From assembly GCF_004682055.1 (NCBI RefSeq), contig NZ_QUZU01000031.1:1-64000 (forward strand): a stretch of 64,000 nucleotides of DNA, given 5' to 3'. This document shows, one piece after another, positions 1 through 8,567 of the stretch. The stretch's first letter is position 1, and every line of letters starts with the position of its first letter. Source of the stretch: Pseudomonas kairouanensis (GTDB lineage Bacteria; Pseudomonadota; Gammaproteobacteria; Pseudomonadales; Pseudomonadaceae). The notes under the pieces are model-generated. The model was given only the letters and a program-made list of their open reading frames with translations, was not told the DNA's origin and did not search any database. A program made the translations under genes and the position numbers.

Positions 1-708
1 CTGCTCGCTGTTGTAGTTGGCCATTGGCTCGACGCACACCAGCTTGCCGTCACGCAGTACCGCAATGCGCTGGGCGACACGGGCGAGCTCTTCGAGCCGG
101 TGCGAAATATAAATGATCGCCACGCCCCGGGCCTGCAGACGGGTGATTTGTTCAAACAGCATTTCGACTTCACGGGCCGTCAACATGGCCGTGGGTTCGT
201 CGAGGATCAGCACATGACAGTCGCCGATCAAATTGCGGGCAATCTCGACCATTTGCTGGTGGCCGATACCCAGGCTGCCCACCAGGGTGTCCGGGTCGAT
301 GGCGTCCAGGCCCACCTGGGCCATGGCTTCAATGGCGGCTTTGCGTAGTTGCTTGCGGCTGATCCAGCCGCAGTGGCTGGGCAGGTTGTCCAGGAACAGG
401 TTTTCGGCCACGGTCAGCGTCGGCAGCAGGTTGAGTTCCTGCATGACCATGCGCACACCCAGCTCTTCAGCCTGGGTACGGCTGCCAGGGCGGTAATCCT
501 GACCGTTGAATTGCATGTGCCCGGTGGTCGGTGTGACCAGCCCGCCGATAATCTTCGACAAGGTACTTTTACCGGCGCCGTTTTCACCGGTCAGCGCCAG
601 CACTTCGCCGCGATTGAGCGACAGCGTGATGTCGGACAGAACCGGTTGGGCATAGGTCTTGCCGATACCGCTGACCGAGAGGACAGCGTTCGGGGCGGAA
701 GATGACAT
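1..708 (-). CDS. rbsA: Ribose-type sugar ABC transporter ATP-binding protein, N-terminal part (cut by window edge)
   Basis: The first 236 codons of an RbsA-type ATPase read on the minus strand from ATG at 708 without a stop to the window edge. Family members have about 500 residues and two nucleotide-binding domains; only the first is here. Walker A is GENGAGKST, the signature region reads SLGIGHQQMV (degenerate, as usual in sugar importers) and Walker B is LILDEPTA. It would power import of a monosaccharide, probably ribose, at the inner membrane with a permease lying beyond the edge. It follows rbsB by 57 bases in the same direction, so the two are one operon. Ribose specificity is inferred from the partner protein and could be another pentose. 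Confidence 0.9.
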   Translation of the reverse strand, partial: MSSSAPNAVLSVSGIGKTYAQPVLSDITLSLNRGEVLALTGENGAGKSTLSKIIGGLVTPTTGHMQFNGQDYRPGSRTQAEELGVRMVMQELNLLPTLTVAENLFLDNLPSHCGWISRKQLRKAAIEAMAQVGLDAIDPDTLVGSLGIGHQQMVEIARNLIGDCHVLILDEPTAMLTAREVEMLFEQITRLQARGVAIIYISHRLEELARVAQRIAVLRDGKLVCVEPMANYNSEQ

Positions 709-765
709 AGGAAAATCTCCAGGCGCCCGCTCAGGACGAGCGGGCGCTGTTGGGTACTGCCAGGA

Positions 766-1722
766 TTACTTCTTGAGAACGAGTTCGACCGGGGTCTCGA
801 TTACACCGTCTTTGGCCTCGACCTTTTCACCCTTGACCAGCTTGAGCGCGTTCTGGATACCGAATACGGCTTGATCCTTGGCAGCTTGGTCGGCAGTGGC
901 GAGTACTCGGCCGTCCTGCAACATCGGCTTGATCGCTTCGATATTGTCGTAGCCAACCACCAGCACCTTGCCGGACTTGCCGGCAGCACGTACGGCAGAG
1001 ACCGCGCCCAGCGCCATGTTGTCGTTACCGGCCAGCAGGGCCTTGAGGTCCGGGTATTCGCTCAGCATGGCCGAAGCCACCTTGCGCCCCTCGTCAATTT
1101 CCCAATTGCCGGACTGGGTGGAGACGATCTTCATGCCGGCGGCATCCATCGCATCCTTGAAGCCAGCCGTGCGCTGCTGGGCGTTGGTCGTGGTCGGCAC
1201 GCCTTCGATGATGCCGACCTTGTCACCCGCAGCCAACTGCTTGGCCAGGTAGTCGCCCACCAGCTTGGCGCCTTTACGGTTGTCGGGGCCTACGAAGGGG
1301 ATATCGAGGTTTTTGCCTTTAAGTACATCCGGGTCCAGGCGATTGTCGATGTTGACGATCTTGATCCTGGCTTTAGACGCATCTTCCAGTACTTTTACCA
1401 GCGCCTTGGAGTCAGCCGGCGCGATGACGATGGCATTGACCTTGGACAGGATCATCTGCTTGACGATGTCGATCTGGGCACTGGTATCGGTTTCGTTCTT
1501 GATGCCGTTGGTGATCATGTCGAAGTCGGCGGCGTGGGCTTTTTGATAGTCCTTGGCGCCGTCTTGCATGGTCACGAAGAATTCGTTGGCAAGGGATTTC
1601 ATCACCAGGCCGACCTTGGGCTTGGCGGCGTCGTCAGCGAATGCAGAAGAGAGAGGTAAAGCGGCGGATGCGGCAGCAAGCACAGCGACAGCAAGAAGAC
1701 GTCCAGCGAATGGCAGCTTCAT
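766..1722 (-). CDS. rbsB: Ribose-type periplasmic sugar-binding protein
   Basis: A 318-residue periplasmic binding protein of the RbsB/type 1 fold. A signal peptide covers about residues 1-29 with a cut after SSAFA. The mature chain has the family landmarks: an early sugar-contact region near KSLANEFF, the SQIDIVKQM-like helix, PADSKA, GNDNMALGA and GYDN near the C-terminus. It delivers sugar to the RbsA/RbsC transporter encoded downstream. ATG at 1722 is preceded by GGAG at good spacing. Upstream lies a perfect 14-bp palindrome typical of LacI-family regulators, so induction by the transported sugar is likely. Close relatives bind galactose or xylose; ribose is the best guess. Confidence 0.88.
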   Translation of the reverse strand: MKLPFAGRLLAVAVLAAASAALPLSSAFADDAAKPKVGLVMKSLANEFFVTMQDGAKDYQKAHAADFDMITNGIKNETDTSAQIDIVKQMILSKVNAIVIAPADSKALVKVLEDASKARIKIVNIDNRLDPDVLKGKNLDIPFVGPDNRKGAKLVGDYLAKQLAAGDKVGIIEGVPTTTNAQQRTAGFKDAMDAAGMKIVSTQSGNWEIDEGRKVASAMLSEYPDLKALLAGNDNMALGAVSAVRAAGKSGKVLVVGYDNIEAIKPMLQDGRVLATADQAAKDQAVFGIQNALKLVKGEKVEAKDGVIETPVELVLKK

Positions 1723-1775
1723 GGGTGTACTCCGATCTTATGATTATTGTAAGCAACGCTTGCCACGAAACATCT

Positions 1776-1789
1776 CGCAAACGTTTGCG
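1776..1789. promoter_or_regulatory. LacI-family (RbsR-like) operator
   Basis: CGCAAACGTTTGCG is a perfect 14-bp palindrome with the central CG pair typical of LacI/PurR/RbsR operators. It lies 54 bases upstream of the rbsB start, where it could block or overlap the promoter. The regulator gene is not in the window; in Pseudomonas it normally lies farther along the rbs operon. Confidence 0.75.
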
Positions 1790-1982
1790 TTACACCAAAC
1801 TATGAGAACCTTGTCGAGATTTGTCAACGGTAGAAAACGCAGTTTCATGCAACCCCTCTAACCCCTGCCCTGGCGCGCCGCAAAAGGAATCGTTAAACAT
1901 CGCCGTCCCCTCCTGGCCGTTCTGTAAGACGACAACCCAGGATGATATTGCCGAGCCGCTGCCTGACACGCGTGAGGGCCTT

Positions 1983-1996
1983 TTCGGACAACCGAA
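1983..1996. promoter_or_regulatory. AauR-like activator site 1
   Basis: TTCGG-ACAA-CCGAA fits exactly the inverted repeat TTCGG-N4-CCGAA known for AauR, the response regulator for acidic amino acid use in P. putida. It sits about 120 bp upstream of a sigma-54 promoter candidate for ansB, a usual distance for an enhancer. Confidence 0.65.
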
Positions 1997-2013
1997 CGCA
2001 ATATCGCAAGATG

Positions 2014-2027
2014 TTCGGAAAGCCGGA
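2014..2027. promoter_or_regulatory. AauR-like activator site 2 (one mismatch)
   Basis: TTCGG-AAAG-CCGGA differs from TTCGG-N4-CCGAA at one base and lies 31 bp, three helical turns, downstream of the perfect site. Paired, phased sites suit cooperative binding by a sigma-54 activator. Confidence 0.5.
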
Positions 2028-2069
2028 TTTCCAACATTCAACTCCCGCGCTATAAAAACGAAAACCACC

Positions 2070-2095
2070 TTATAAAACATATAGTTATTTTATAA
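2070..2095. repeat. AT-rich inverted repeat upstream of ansB
   Basis: Arms TTATAAAA (2070-2077) and TTTTATAA (2088-2095) flank 10 bases in an AT-rich patch inside GC-rich DNA. It lies between the AauR-like sites and the sigma-54 promoter, where a bendable or IHF-type sequence would be expected. No function is proven. The rest of the 495-base gap 1723-2217 shows no gene. Confidence 0.4.
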
Positions 2096-2112
2096 ACCGC
2101 AAACCGGTGCGC

Positions 2113-2129
2113 TTGGTACAAATCCTGCT
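2113..2129 (+). promoter_or_regulatory. Candidate sigma-54 promoter of ansB
   Basis: TTGGTACAAATCCTGCT has the invariant GG (2115-2116) and GC (2127-2128) separated by 10 bases and matches the consensus TTGGCAC-N5-TTGCT at most positions. Transcription would start near 2140, giving a leader of about 75 bases before the ATG at 2218. Confidence 0.65.
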
Positions 2130-2178
2130 CTACCCCAGCACCTCGTGGCATTCAGAACCGCCCGGGTGTTCTAGATGA

Positions 2179-3306
<1,128 letters not shown>

Positions 3307-3322
3307 TCCCCAGTGCTACCCC

Positions 3323-3350
3323 GGCAGGGGCGGATGTTCTCGCCCCTGCC
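3323..3350 (+). terminator. Hairpin after ansB
   Basis: Perfect 10-bp stem GGCAGGGGCG/CGCCCCTGCC with an 8-base loop, 17 bases after the ansB stop. There is no U-run, so it may stabilise the 3' end rather than terminate by itself. Confidence 0.5.
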
Positions 3351-3464
3351 ACTGCGCAAAAACCTCCGCTAAAAAATACGCCCGTCCTACGCAACCCCAC
3401 CCGCATCGCTATCAGACGAACCTCTTGAATTTTAAGCAGTTGCGAAATTGCTTACACTTAAATA

Positions 3465-3480
3465 CTGTATGCACGTACAG
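3465..3480 (+). promoter_or_regulatory. LexA (SOS) box upstream of DUF1654-endA
   Basis: CTGTATGCACGTACAG fits CTG-N10-CAG with the characteristic CTGTAT left half, preceded by TA as in strong boxes. It overlaps the likely promoter (TTGCTT near 3448 as -35, AT-rich -10 near 3461-3470) and lies 18 bases before the GTG start at 3499, the right place for repression. Confidence 0.7.
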
Positions 3481-3498
3481 CAAATTAAGGAATTCCTT

Positions 3499-3750
3499 GT
3501 GGCAAAGTCCTCTTCCGCAGCGCCAACACCACCTGATGCCTATGCACGCATGGCCATTCGCGTGCAAAAGATCATCAATTCGACCAACGCCCAAAAAGCC
3601 AAGGCAGCCTTGATCTTCCGCTTGCCGGATGAGCCAGAGGATGAATGGCAGCGCTTGCTGGAGGAAATCGCGGAGAACGACAACGTCACCCTCGCCTATC
3701 GGGACGACGGCGGCGTACAGATTTTCTGGGTTGTACCAAAGGAAGACTGA
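3499..3750 (+). CDS. DUF1654 family protein, probably SOS-regulated
   Basis: An 83-residue cytosolic protein matching the Pseudomonas DUF1654 family (PDAYARMAIRVQ near the start, AENDNVTLAYRDDGG near the end). Its function is unknown. GTG at 3499 is preferred because AAGGA ends 7 bases before it; an ATG-less frame continues upstream to 3448 but would run through the LexA box. The gene is followed after 4 bases by endA, so the two form an operon behind the LexA box. A role connected with DNA damage or DNA handling is inferred from this context alone. Confidence 0.8.
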   Translation: MAKSSSAAPTPPDAYARMAIRVQKIINSTNAQKAKAALIFRLPDEPEDEWQRLLEEIAENDNVTLAYRDDGGVQIFWVVPKED

Positions 3751-3754
3751 TTCA

Positions 3755-4444
3755 ATGAGTGCCCGTTTTATTGCTGTGTGCTGCCTGTTTTTTGCCGTCA
3801 CCGCCCACGCCCAGGCGCCGCGAACCTTCAGCGAAGCCAAGAAAGTGGCCTGGAAGCTCTACGCGCCACAATCCACCGAGTTTTATTGTGGCTGCAAGTA
3901 CACCGGTAACCGGGTTGACCTGAAAGCCTGCGGCTACATCCCGCGCAAAAACGCCAGTCGGGCGGCACGAATCGAGTGGGAGCACATCGTGCCGGCGTGG
4001 CAGATCGGGCATCAGCGTCAGTGCTGGCAAAACGGAGGGCGCAAAAACTGCACGCGCAATGATGAGGTGTTCAAACGCGCCGAAGCCGACCTGCACAATC
4101 TGGTGCCGAGCATCGGTGAGGTCAACGGCGACCGCAACAACTTCAGTTTTGGTTGGCTGCCAGTGCAAAACGGTCAGTACGGATCCTGCCTGACCCAGGT
4201 GGACTTCAAGGCCAAGAAGGTCATGCCGCGCCCCTCCGTTCGAGGGATGATCGCCCGAACCTATTTCTACATGAGCAAGCAATACGGCCTGCGCCTGTCG
4301 AAACAGGATCGCCAGCTCTACGAAGCCTGGAACAAGACCTACCCCGTCCAGACCTGGGAGCGCCAACGCAACCAGACCGTGGCATGCGTGATGGGGCGTG
4401 GCAATGAGTTTGTCGGCCCGGTGAACCTCAAGGCCTGCGGTTGA
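3755..4444 (+). CDS. endA: Endonuclease I, exported
   Basis: A 229-residue EndA-type nuclease of the beta-beta-alpha metal family that makes double-strand breaks in DNA. A signal peptide (residues 1-19, cut after TAHAQ) sends it to the periplasm. The metal/catalytic region EWEHIVP holds the His general base at 77, and the downstream NGDRNNF region supplies the metal ligand Asn. Several Cys pairs suggest disulfides, as in the secreted Vibrio/E. coli enzymes. The start at 3755 is chosen because it yields the signal peptide. It is co-transcribed with the DUF1654 gene behind a LexA box. A GGGCGGA/TCCGCCC hairpin with a 3-base loop (4449-4465) follows. Confidence 0.92.
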   Translation: MSARFIAVCCLFFAVTAHAQAPRTFSEAKKVAWKLYAPQSTEFYCGCKYTGNRVDLKACGYIPRKNASRAARIEWEHIVPAWQIGHQRQCWQNGGRKNCTRNDEVFKRAEADLHNLVPSIGEVNGDRNNFSFGWLPVQNGQYGSCLTQVDFKAKKVMPRPSVRGMIARTYFYMSKQYGLRLSKQDRQLYEAWNKTYPVQTWERQRNQTVACVMGRGNEFVGPVNLKACG

Positions 4445-4475
4445 ACGTGGGCGGACCTTCCGCCCAGCCATCCCG

Positions 4476-4856
4476 TTACTGCGCAGCCTTGTGTTCGATG
4501 ATCTCGGAGACTGTGTCGGTTTTCTTCGCGCGGGCAAGTTTCTCGGCCAGCAGCGTCTGCTTGGCCTCGGCCTGCGCCTTGGTGGCGAATGGGCCCAGCA
4601 GCACTTCGTCCTTGCCCTCGACTTTCACGATATAAAAATTAAAACCATGCTCCAGCAACCAGGCTGTCAGGTCGGTGATCGCCTGCAGTTTATGGTCCGG
4701 CGGGCCGACCCGCAGGTCCCACTCCTGGGCGGCGATTGCGCCGGTTTGGGGCTGGCTTTCGGTCACGGCAGGCTTGGCCTTGGGGGCATCGACGCGTTCA
4801 CCTTCACCGCAACCGGCCAACGCCAACACCGCAATTGCCATCGCTACTTTACGCAC
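4476..4856 (-). CDS. SPOR-like lipoprotein
   Basis: A 126-residue lipoprotein. The N-terminus MRKVAMAIAVLALAGC has a lipobox with Cys16. The C-terminal half (about 50-115) resembles a SPOR-type fold: predicted strands with YIVKVEGKDEVLLGPF and a following Ala-rich helix, as in SPOR proteins that bind denuded peptidoglycan at the septum. GTG at 4856 is chosen because AAAGGAGC lies 7 bases upstream; an ATG 13 codons earlier would spoil the signal peptide. It converges with endA. The exact role is unknown. Confidence 0.75.
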   Translation of the reverse strand: MRKVAMAIAVLALAGCGEGERVDAPKAKPAVTESQPQTGAIAAQEWDLRVGPPDHKLQAITDLTAWLLEHGFNFYIVKVEGKDEVLLGPFATKAQAEAKQTLLAEKLARAKKTDTVSEIIEHKAAQ

Positions 4857-5103
4857 TGCCTTGCTCCTTTGAGGATAAAGAGGCGACTTTATCATTCACT
4901 GTCTATTCTGGCCGTCATAAACATCGGCTTAAACAATGCGAATCATGTATCGCAGACCTGTATGATGCCGCCATGGGAATTAATGTCGCCTCTATGCGTC
5001 CTAAAAGAGGCAGTCACAGGGAAGCGCTTAGCAGTAAGCTATACACACACGACATCTGCCCTGCCTGAAACATGTGTCCTTAAAAGTAATCAAGGAGAAG
5101 TCC

Positions 5104-5298
5104 ATGCTTATACTCACCCGTAAAGTTGGTGAAAGCATAAACATCGGTGATGACATCACGATCACCATCCTGGGCGTCAGCGGCCAGCAAGTACGAATCG
5201 GCATCAATGCACCCAAGGATGTCGCCGTGCACCGCGAAGAGATTTACCAGCGCATCCAGGCCGGCCTGACTGCTCCGGATAAAAACCAGACGCCTTGA
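5104..5298 (+). CDS. rsmE: Translational regulator RsmE (CsrA family)
   Basis: A 64-residue CsrA-family RNA-binding protein. From memory it is nearly identical to P. fluorescens RsmE, differing in the last few residues (DKNQTP). It homodimerises and binds GGA motifs in mRNA leaders, blocking ribosomes, and is titrated by the GacA-dependent small RNAs RsmX/Y/Z. Key residues Leu4 and Arg44 are present. Its own Shine-Dalgarno, TCAAGGAGAAG, is itself a good RsmA/RsmE target (A/UCANGGANGU/A), which suits the known autoregulation of this gene. A long upstream gap (4857-5103) holds the promoter; a GCTTA-GCAG-TAAGC inverted repeat lies near 5025-5040. Confidence 0.95.
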   Translation: MLILTRKVGESINIGDDITITILGVSGQQVRIGINAPKDVAVHREEIYQRIQAGLTAPDKNQTP

Positions 5299-5558
5299 CA
5301 TGAAACGCCTCAGTAGCCAGCCCTTTCGTTCACTGTAACGGCTGGCGAAAACCCCTTCGAACGGCTCCTGTTCTGGCGCCGGCACAACGCCTTGGACTTC
5401 GCGCAAACAGAGAGCATGGTTCACGCATCAAACTCGTCACCCTATTAACACCCCAAGGTCTCTGACCGGCCAATCTCTCGATCTGATCACTGGTGTTTAC
5501 AGGGACGCTACACTGCCTATGCTTTGACGTGCACGGTTACCCAAAGGCGCAGAAGCAG

Positions 5559-5813
5559 ATGGACACCCTGAGTAAATCCGAAATCGAATCCGCCCTTGCG
5601 GCTCGCCTGCCCAGCTACAACATCACCTGCACGCTGCACACCGACGGCACGCTTTCGGCCGTGCTCAGCGGCCCGGAAACCGACCATTTTGCAATTACCG
5701 GAATAGTGCGGGCGCACTATCGAGGCGCCGAGGCCATTGCTCGGCTGGCCAATGAACTGCTCAGGGAAATGGTGCTTTCACGTCAAGGCATTCGAAAAGG
5801 CCGAGACCAATAA
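5559..5813 (+). CDS. Small conserved protein, resembles DUF1652
   Basis: An 84-residue cytosolic protein of unknown function. The pattern (an N-terminal helix, then strands ending in FAITGI, then a helix ARLANELLREM) loosely resembles the Pseudomonas DUF1652 family, but I am unsure. ATG at 5559 is preferred; the frame is open upstream to 5493 without a better ribosome site. The stem of a strong terminator begins inside its last codons, so stop codon and terminator are fused. The gap from rsmE (5299-5558) contains a GCCAGCC/GGCTGGC hairpin (5316-5346) that may end rsmE transcripts. Confidence 0.6.
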   Translation: MDTLSKSEIESALAARLPSYNITCTLHTDGTLSAVLSGPETDHFAITGIVRAHYRGAEAIARLANELLREMVLSRQGIRKGRDQ

Positions 5814-5829
5814 CAGACTCGGCCTTTTT
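5795..5829. terminator. Bidirectional terminator overlapping a stop codon
   Basis: AAAAGGCCGAG (5795-5805) pairs with CTCGGCCTTTT (5818-5828). The loop carries the TAA stop (5811-5813) of the small gene to the left. T-runs on both sides let it also end the converging phosphatase gene, whose stop is at 5839. Confidence 0.85.
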
Positions 5830-5838
5830 CACATCCAC

Positions 5839-6510
5839 TCAAACGCTCAATACGTACAGCAAGCCCTCGGCATCACGCTGCACTCGCAAGCGTTCATACC
5901 CATCGGTCAAAGGATGCTCCGTCACCATCGGCGCATGATGCGTGGAACTCACCACCATTACATCCGCCCCCGCCGCCTCTGCCGCGCGAATACCCACTAT
6001 CGCGTCTTCGAACACCAAACACTCCTGCACCGGCACACCCAGACGCTGGGCACCGAGCACATAACAGGCTGGGTTGGGTTTGCCGATGGCGACGTCTTCG
6101 GCCGTGACCATGACCGCTGGTGGCGCGATGCCTGCCGCGTTCAGCCTACGCAACGCCAGTTCCCTGGGAGCGGAGGTGACCAACGCCCATTGATCCCCCG
6201 GCACACTGTTCAAAAACGCGACAGCGCCAGCGATGGCCACCACGCCTTCGACATCATTGATCTCCGCCTCGGTAATCCACTGCGCCTCGACTTCAGGATC
6301 GACGCCGGGCAGCGCCTGGCGGGTAATCGTGTCGATGGCGCGTGCGCCGTGGATGGTTGCCAGGAACGCCGGAACATCCAGGCCATGGCGTTCAGCCCAG
6401 ATGCCCCACACCCGCTCGGCGGCGGCAATGGAATTGAGCAGAGTGCCGTCCATGTCAAACAGGAAGGCGCGATAACGATGGGCAAATACGGCTGAACCAG
6501 GGATGGACAC
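5839..6510 (-). CDS. HAD-family sugar phosphatase-like hydrolase
   Basis: A 223-residue HAD hydrolase of the beta-phosphoglucomutase/phosphatase subgroup. All four motifs are visible: DMDGT with nucleophile Asp19 and acid Asp21, VTSAP, GKPNP (Lys), and FEDAIVGIRA. The cap sits between motifs I and II, as in enzymes such as YfbT/YniC that remove phosphate from sugar phosphates. GTG at 6510 follows GAGGAAG. The substrate cannot be told from sequence; phosphoglycolate or a hexose phosphate are possible. It stands alone and shares a terminator with the converging small gene. Confidence 0.85.
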   Translation of the reverse strand: MSIPGSAVFAHRYRAFLFDMDGTLLNSIAAAERVWGIWAERHGLDVPAFLATIHGARAIDTITRQALPGVDPEVEAQWITEAEINDVEGVVAIAGAVAFLNSVPGDQWALVTSAPRELALRRLNAAGIAPPAVMVTAEDVAIGKPNPACYVLGAQRLGVPVQECLVFEDAIVGIRAAEAAGADVMVVSSTHHAPMVTEHPLTDGYERLRVQRDAEGLLYVLSV

Positions 6511-6606
6511 GGCGTGGCTTCCTCGCGGGCTGTAACAAATAATGGGCCCGGTGCAATCTACGGATCACTGTGCACGTTGTAAACGCCACCCGCGCGCCAC
6601 GCGTGC

Positions 6607-6622
6607 ATTACAGAGTTGTAAT
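6607..6622. promoter_or_regulatory. CopR-like box upstream of the secreted hydrolase
   Basis: ATTACAGAGTTGTAAT: half-sites ATTACA and TGTAAT separated by 4 bases. It matches TGACA-N5-GTAAT, the CopR motif of P. aeruginosa as I recall it, with one mismatch, and resembles the box at 7502. It lies 102 bases before the hydrolase start. Confidence 0.5.
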
Positions 6623-6723
6623 CAAGCGGTCAGTCTTCCGAGCCCCCTCGTTTCATACAGTGGAGTCGTCAGTCAGCCACACCGGCTGACGTCACTTCCC
6701 ACTCATGAACAAGGGTCCGCCTG

Positions 6724-7494
6724 ATGAAGCCTGTAAGCAAACTCTGCCTGATCGCCGCCAGCCTGCTGATGCTGGGCACCGGCACCGCCATGGCCGGCAC
6801 AGTGGCATCGGTCAAAGCCAACAACGTGGTGCTGGTGCACGGGTCCTGGGCCGACGGCTCAAGCTGGTCCGAGGTGATCAGCCGCCTGCAGGCGGCTGGC
6901 CTCCACGTCACCGCCGTGCAAAACCCACTGACATCGGTAGCCGACGATGTGGCCGCCACCAACCGCGTGCTGGCCCAACAGGACGGCCCTACCGTACTGG
7001 TCGGCCATTCCTACGCCGGTACCGTCGTCAGCGACGCCGGGGTCAATCCGAAAGTCAGCGCCCTGGTGTACGTCGCCGCCCGTGCACCAGACGCCAACGA
7101 AGACTTCGTCGCGCTTTCTGCCAAGTACCCGACCATGCCCGTACGTTCAGGCGTGGAGGATCACGACGGTTACCTCACCCTGAACCAGGACGCCTTCCTC
7201 AACTACTTCGCCGCCGACGTGCCACGGGCCAAGGCCATGGAGTTGTATGCCGTGCAGCAGCCGATCACCAAGACACTGTTCAGTGGCCGCACCGTGAACG
7301 CCGCCTGGCACACCAAGCCGTCGTGGTACGCGGTGTCGGCGAACGACCAGACCATCAGCCCCGACCTGGAGCGCTTCCTCGCCAAGCGTATGAACGCCTC
7401 CACCCTCGAACTGCCGTCGAGCCACTTGTCGCTGGTGTCCCACGCTAAGGAAATCACCGACCTGATCCTCGAAGCGTCCGGCCGCCAGCCGTAA
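6724..7494 (+). CDS. Exported alpha/beta-hydrolase
   Basis: A 256-residue alpha/beta-hydrolase with a signal peptide (cut near TAMA, residue 24), so probably periplasmic. The oxyanion region is VHGSW and the nucleophile elbow GHSYAG has Ser96; His234 (SSHLSL) is the probable catalytic base. It resembles small esterases of the salicylate-esterase/EstC type. Substrate unknown. ATG at 6724 follows AAGGGTCCGCCTG. A CopR-like box lies upstream and copper-type regulators downstream, so metal- or envelope-stress-dependent expression is possible. Confidence 0.82.
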   Translation: MKPVSKLCLIAASLLMLGTGTAMAGTVASVKANNVVLVHGSWADGSSWSEVISRLQAAGLHVTAVQNPLTSVADDVAATNRVLAQQDGPTVLVGHSYAGTVVSDAGVNPKVSALVYVAARAPDANEDFVALSAKYPTMPVRSGVEDHDGYLTLNQDAFLNYFAADVPRAKAMELYAVQQPITKTLFSGRTVNAAWHTKPSWYAVSANDQTISPDLERFLAKRMNASTLELPSSHLSLVSHAKEITDLILEASGRQP

Positions 7495-7501
7495 GCCCTT
7501 C

Positions 7502-7517
7502 ATTACAAACTTGTCAT
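7502..7517. promoter_or_regulatory. CopR box upstream of the DUF2790-copRS operon
   Basis: On the minus strand this reads ATGACAAGTTTGTAAT, which contains TGACA-N5-GTAAT exactly and is close to the CusR box ATGACAA-N2-TTGTCAT. It sits about 85 bases before the DUF2790 start, suggesting autoregulation of the two-component operon. Confidence 0.6.
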
Positions 7518-7602
7518 CGTCCTGTTGGCGGGCTGTTTGGGTCGCCTGGTTACTGTGAACCCACTGCCACGACCTGGCAGCCCCTTTTTAAGAGAGATCG
7601 CC

Positions 7603-7854
7603 ATGAAACTGTTTATGTTCGGCTTCACCGCCTTGCTTGCCACCGGCTCTGTATATGCAGCCGATGTCCCCGCCGTGATCCACGACAAGACCGGCTTTTT
7701 TGTGCACCTGGACGTGGACAAGGTACTGTCGAGCACCGACACCTACGGCCAATGCGGCGTCGTCCCCGCGCGGCTCGACTACCTGGACCACCAGGGCCGC
7801 GAACATGTGCTGGATTACCAGGTACAAGGCATGGGCTGCCCCAGCGACAACTGA
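7603..7854 (+). CDS. DUF2790 periplasmic protein
   Basis: An 83-residue exported protein of the Pseudomonas DUF2790 family: signal peptide ending at YAAD (about residue 20), then a compact domain with the typical [12 protein letters not shown]...[10 protein letters not shown] pattern and two Cys (50 and 79) that could form a disulfide. Function unknown. Members are often coded beside copper or heavy-metal two-component genes, as here: it is 41 bases before the response regulator, behind a CopR-type box. A periplasmic metal-stress role is an inference. Confidence 0.82.
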   Translation: MKLFMFGFTALLATGSVYAADVPAVIHDKTGFFVHLDVDKVLSSTDTYGQCGVVPARLDYLDHQGREHVLDYQVQGMGCPSDN

Positions 7855-7895
7855 TCGGACTACACTTGCGCACCACTAGAGACAGGGCATCCTCC

Positions 7896-8567
7896 ATGAA
7901 CATTCTTGTCGTCGAAGACGAACCCAAGGCAGGCAATTACCTGCTCAACGGCCTGCAAGAGTTGGGCTACTCCGTCAGCCTCGCCCGCGATGGCGTGGAC
8001 GGCTTGCACCAGGCGCTGGAGACCCCGTTCGATGTGATCGTGCTGGATGTGATGATGCCCAAGATGGACGGCTGGGAAGTGCTGCGCCGCCTGCGCAAGG
8101 AAGCTGACACCCCGGTACTTTTCCTGACGGCCCGCGACGATATTGCTGACCGCATCAAGGGCCTGGAACTGGGCGCCGACGATTACCTGATCAAACCCTT
8201 CTCTTTCGCCGAACTGGTGGCGCGCCTTCGTACCCTTACTCGCCGTGGTCCGAGCCGCGAAGAAGAGCAGTTGCAGATCGCCGATCTGCACATTGATGTG
8301 TTGAAGCGCCGCGTCACCCGTGCCGGCACGCGCATCACCCTGACCAACAAGGAGTTCGCCCTGCTGCATCTGTTCGCGACCCACCAGGACCAGGTGCTGT
8401 CCCGCTCGCTGATCGCCTCCCGGGTATGGGACATGAACTTCGACAGCGACACCAACGTGGTCGATGTGGCCGTGCGGCGCCTGCGTCTGAAGGTCGACGA
8501 CCCATTCCAACTCAAGCTGATCCACAGCGTGCGCGGCATCGGCTACCGCTTCGATACCCAGCCATGA
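7896..8567 (+). CDS. copR: Heavy-metal response regulator (CopR/CusR type)
   Basis: A 223-residue OmpR/PhoB-class regulator. The receiver domain (1-115) has the acidic pair Glu7-Asp8, phosphoacceptor Asp51 and Lys100. The DNA-binding winged helix (about 125-222) ends [10 protein letters not shown]-like ([10 protein letters not shown]). Sequence and partner place it in the CopR/CzcR/IrlR branch that responds to Cu or Zn/Cd/Co. It overlaps the kinase gene by 4 bases (ATGA), so translation is coupled. Likely targets are its own operon and the hydrolase gene at 6724 through boxes at 7502 and 6607. Which metal is sensed is not settled. Confidence 0.88.
   Translation: MNILVVEDEPKAGNYLLNGLQELGYSVSLARDGVDGLHQALETPFDVIVLDVMMPKMDGWEVLRRLRKEADTPVLFLTARDDIADRIKGLELGADDYLIKPFSFAELVARLRTLTRRGPSREEEQLQIADLHIDVLKRRVTRAGTRITLTNKEFALLHLFATHQDQVLSRSLIASRVWDMNFDSDTNVVDVAVRRLRLKVDDPFQLKLIHSVRGIGYRFDTQP

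Noticed and set aside
5025-5040. GCTTA-GCAG-TAAGC before rsmE as a GacA box
   Set aside because: The GacA box is TGTAAG-N6-CTTACA; here the half-sites are in the opposite order and only 5 bases long.
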